Assembly: GCA_019637155.1 (NCBI GenBank)
Contig: JAHBWE010000018.1
Span: 124,001 to 188,000 of the forward strand
Length of the DNA stretch: 64,000 nucleotides
Source: Labilithrix sp.
Lineage (GTDB): Bacteria; Myxococcota_A; Polyangia; Polyangiales; Polyangiaceae
Direction of reading: 5' to 3'
Part shown: piece by piece, positions 63,681-64,000 of the stretch
How positions within the stretch are numbered: the first letter of the stretch is position 1
Layout: each line of letters opens with the position of its first letter
Translations under genes and position numbers: made by a program
The notes under the pieces: model-generated
Told to the model about the DNA's origin: nothing
Databases searched by the model: none
Seen by the model: only the letters and a program-made list of their open reading frames with translations

Positions 63681-64000
63681 CCGTTCCGCGTGAACGGCGG
63701 CACCGTCGGGGAGGTGCCGGTCTCGTCGTCCATCGACTCGGCGAGGTCGTCGGCGATGATGATGCCGTCCTCGGAGCCGGGGTGCGTCGACTCGAGGTCG
63801 AGGTGCATGCCGGCGCCGGTCGGATCCTCGAAGTCGTCGTCGTTGTCCTCGACGCCGCCGGGGGCCGTCTGCGGCGCGCCGTCGATCGTCTCGGGGCCGT
63901 TCGGGCTCGAGCCCGGCGCGACCGTCTTCACCTCTTCGCTGTCGCCGAGCAGGTCGATCGCGGGCGGCTGCGCGGGGCGATCGGTCGAGACGCCCGTCGC
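63677..64000 (-). CDS. C-terminal part of an unknown acidic protein (start beyond the window)
   Basis: The last 107 codons of a minus-strand gene that continues past base 64000. The visible part is acidic, Pro/Gly/Asp-rich and probably disordered (AIDLLGDSEEVKTVAPG, DNDDDFEDPTGAGMHLDLE, DGIIIADDLAESMDDETG). A GTG at 63931 could be an internal start, but the frame is open to the window end with the same composition. No family recognised. Confidence 0.5.
   Translation of the reverse strand, partial: ATGVSTDRPAQPPAIDLLGDSEEVKTVAPGSSPNGPETIDGAPQTAPGGVEDNDDDFEDPTGAGMHLDLESTHPGSEDGIIIADDLAESMDDETGTSPTVPPFTRNG

Noticed and set aside
1..64000. CRISPR arrays, tRNA or rRNA genes, prophage structural genes
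   Set aside because: No regular spacer-repeat array, no tRNA cloverleaf, and no phage genes were seen on either strand by eye; a tRNAscan and CRISPR search would settle it.
1..64000. Secondary-metabolite gene cluster (PKS/NRPS), common in this group
   Set aside because: No ketosynthase, adenylation or carrier-protein motifs were found. accA, the SDR and the acyltransferase stand alone.

Overview
The window comes from a high-GC (about 70 %) member of the Myxococcota, most likely of the Polyangiales/Sorangiineae type. Signs of this are five intact Hanks-type Ser/Thr protein kinases with PEGA-like tails plus a sixth broken copy, two proteins with a MYXO-CTERM-like Gly-Cys/TM/Arg anchor, many lipoproteins with Asp/Ala/Gly-rich linkers behind the lipobox Cys, and Uma2/Rpn-type nuclease genes. 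The genus cannot be fixed from this sequence.

Layout. 1-5.2 kb: kinase module 1 (kinase, PEGA-like two-TM protein, two DUF2341 lipoproteins), interrupted by a Uma2 gene between 82-bp direct repeats. 5.2-12.1 kb: a scrambled accessory region with an AbiEi antitoxin pseudogene, an Rpn-like fragment, a kinase/PAS-LuxR operon and a partly deleted inverted copy of it, shreds of neighbouring genes, an ISKra4-type transposase remnant and dispersed GTGGNNNNCCAC palindromes. 12.1-19.7 kb: kinase module 2, a five-gene coupled operon ending in a Cys-rich kelch lipoprotein with a frameshifted tail. 19.7-21.7 kb: an Rpn-like nuclease, then a PDDEXK_2 pseudogene fused to a 5'-truncated glutathione S-transferase. 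21.7-31 kb: cytochrome lipoprotein, large hybrid histidine kinase, and nrdAB behind tandem NrdR boxes and a cobalamin riboswitch. 31-42 kb: a metal-related region (NikR, TonB-dependent receptor, YcnI-like and YtkA-like copper-type proteins, NiCoT/UreH-like transporter, small Cys/His lipoproteins). 40.9-44.3 kb: pentaheme cytochrome, cytochrome-like lipoprotein and an outer-membrane barrel. 44.3-54.2 kb: nucleotide transporter, universal stress protein, trypsin-like protease, kinase, SDR, MYXO-CTERM protein, accA and a membrane protein. 54.2-58.1 kb: kinase module 3. 58-64 kb: a divergent pair of citrate synthase paralogues, an NAD-dependent epimerase, an acyltransferase and an LD-carboxypeptidase.

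How the genes work together. Three kinase modules share one architecture: a membrane kinase, then a secreted two-TM protein with a two-Cys loop, then a lipoprotein, all with overlapping or nearly overlapping reading frames. They look like envelope signalling units. The nrdAB control region shows double control (NrdR and vitamin B12) of a B12-independent ribonucleotide reductase. Many transcription units carry a TANNNT -10 hexamer 6-11 nt before the start codon, which suggests leaderless or very short-leader mRNAs. PD-(D/E)XK nuclease-family genes sit at each clear rearrangement junction of the first 21 kb.
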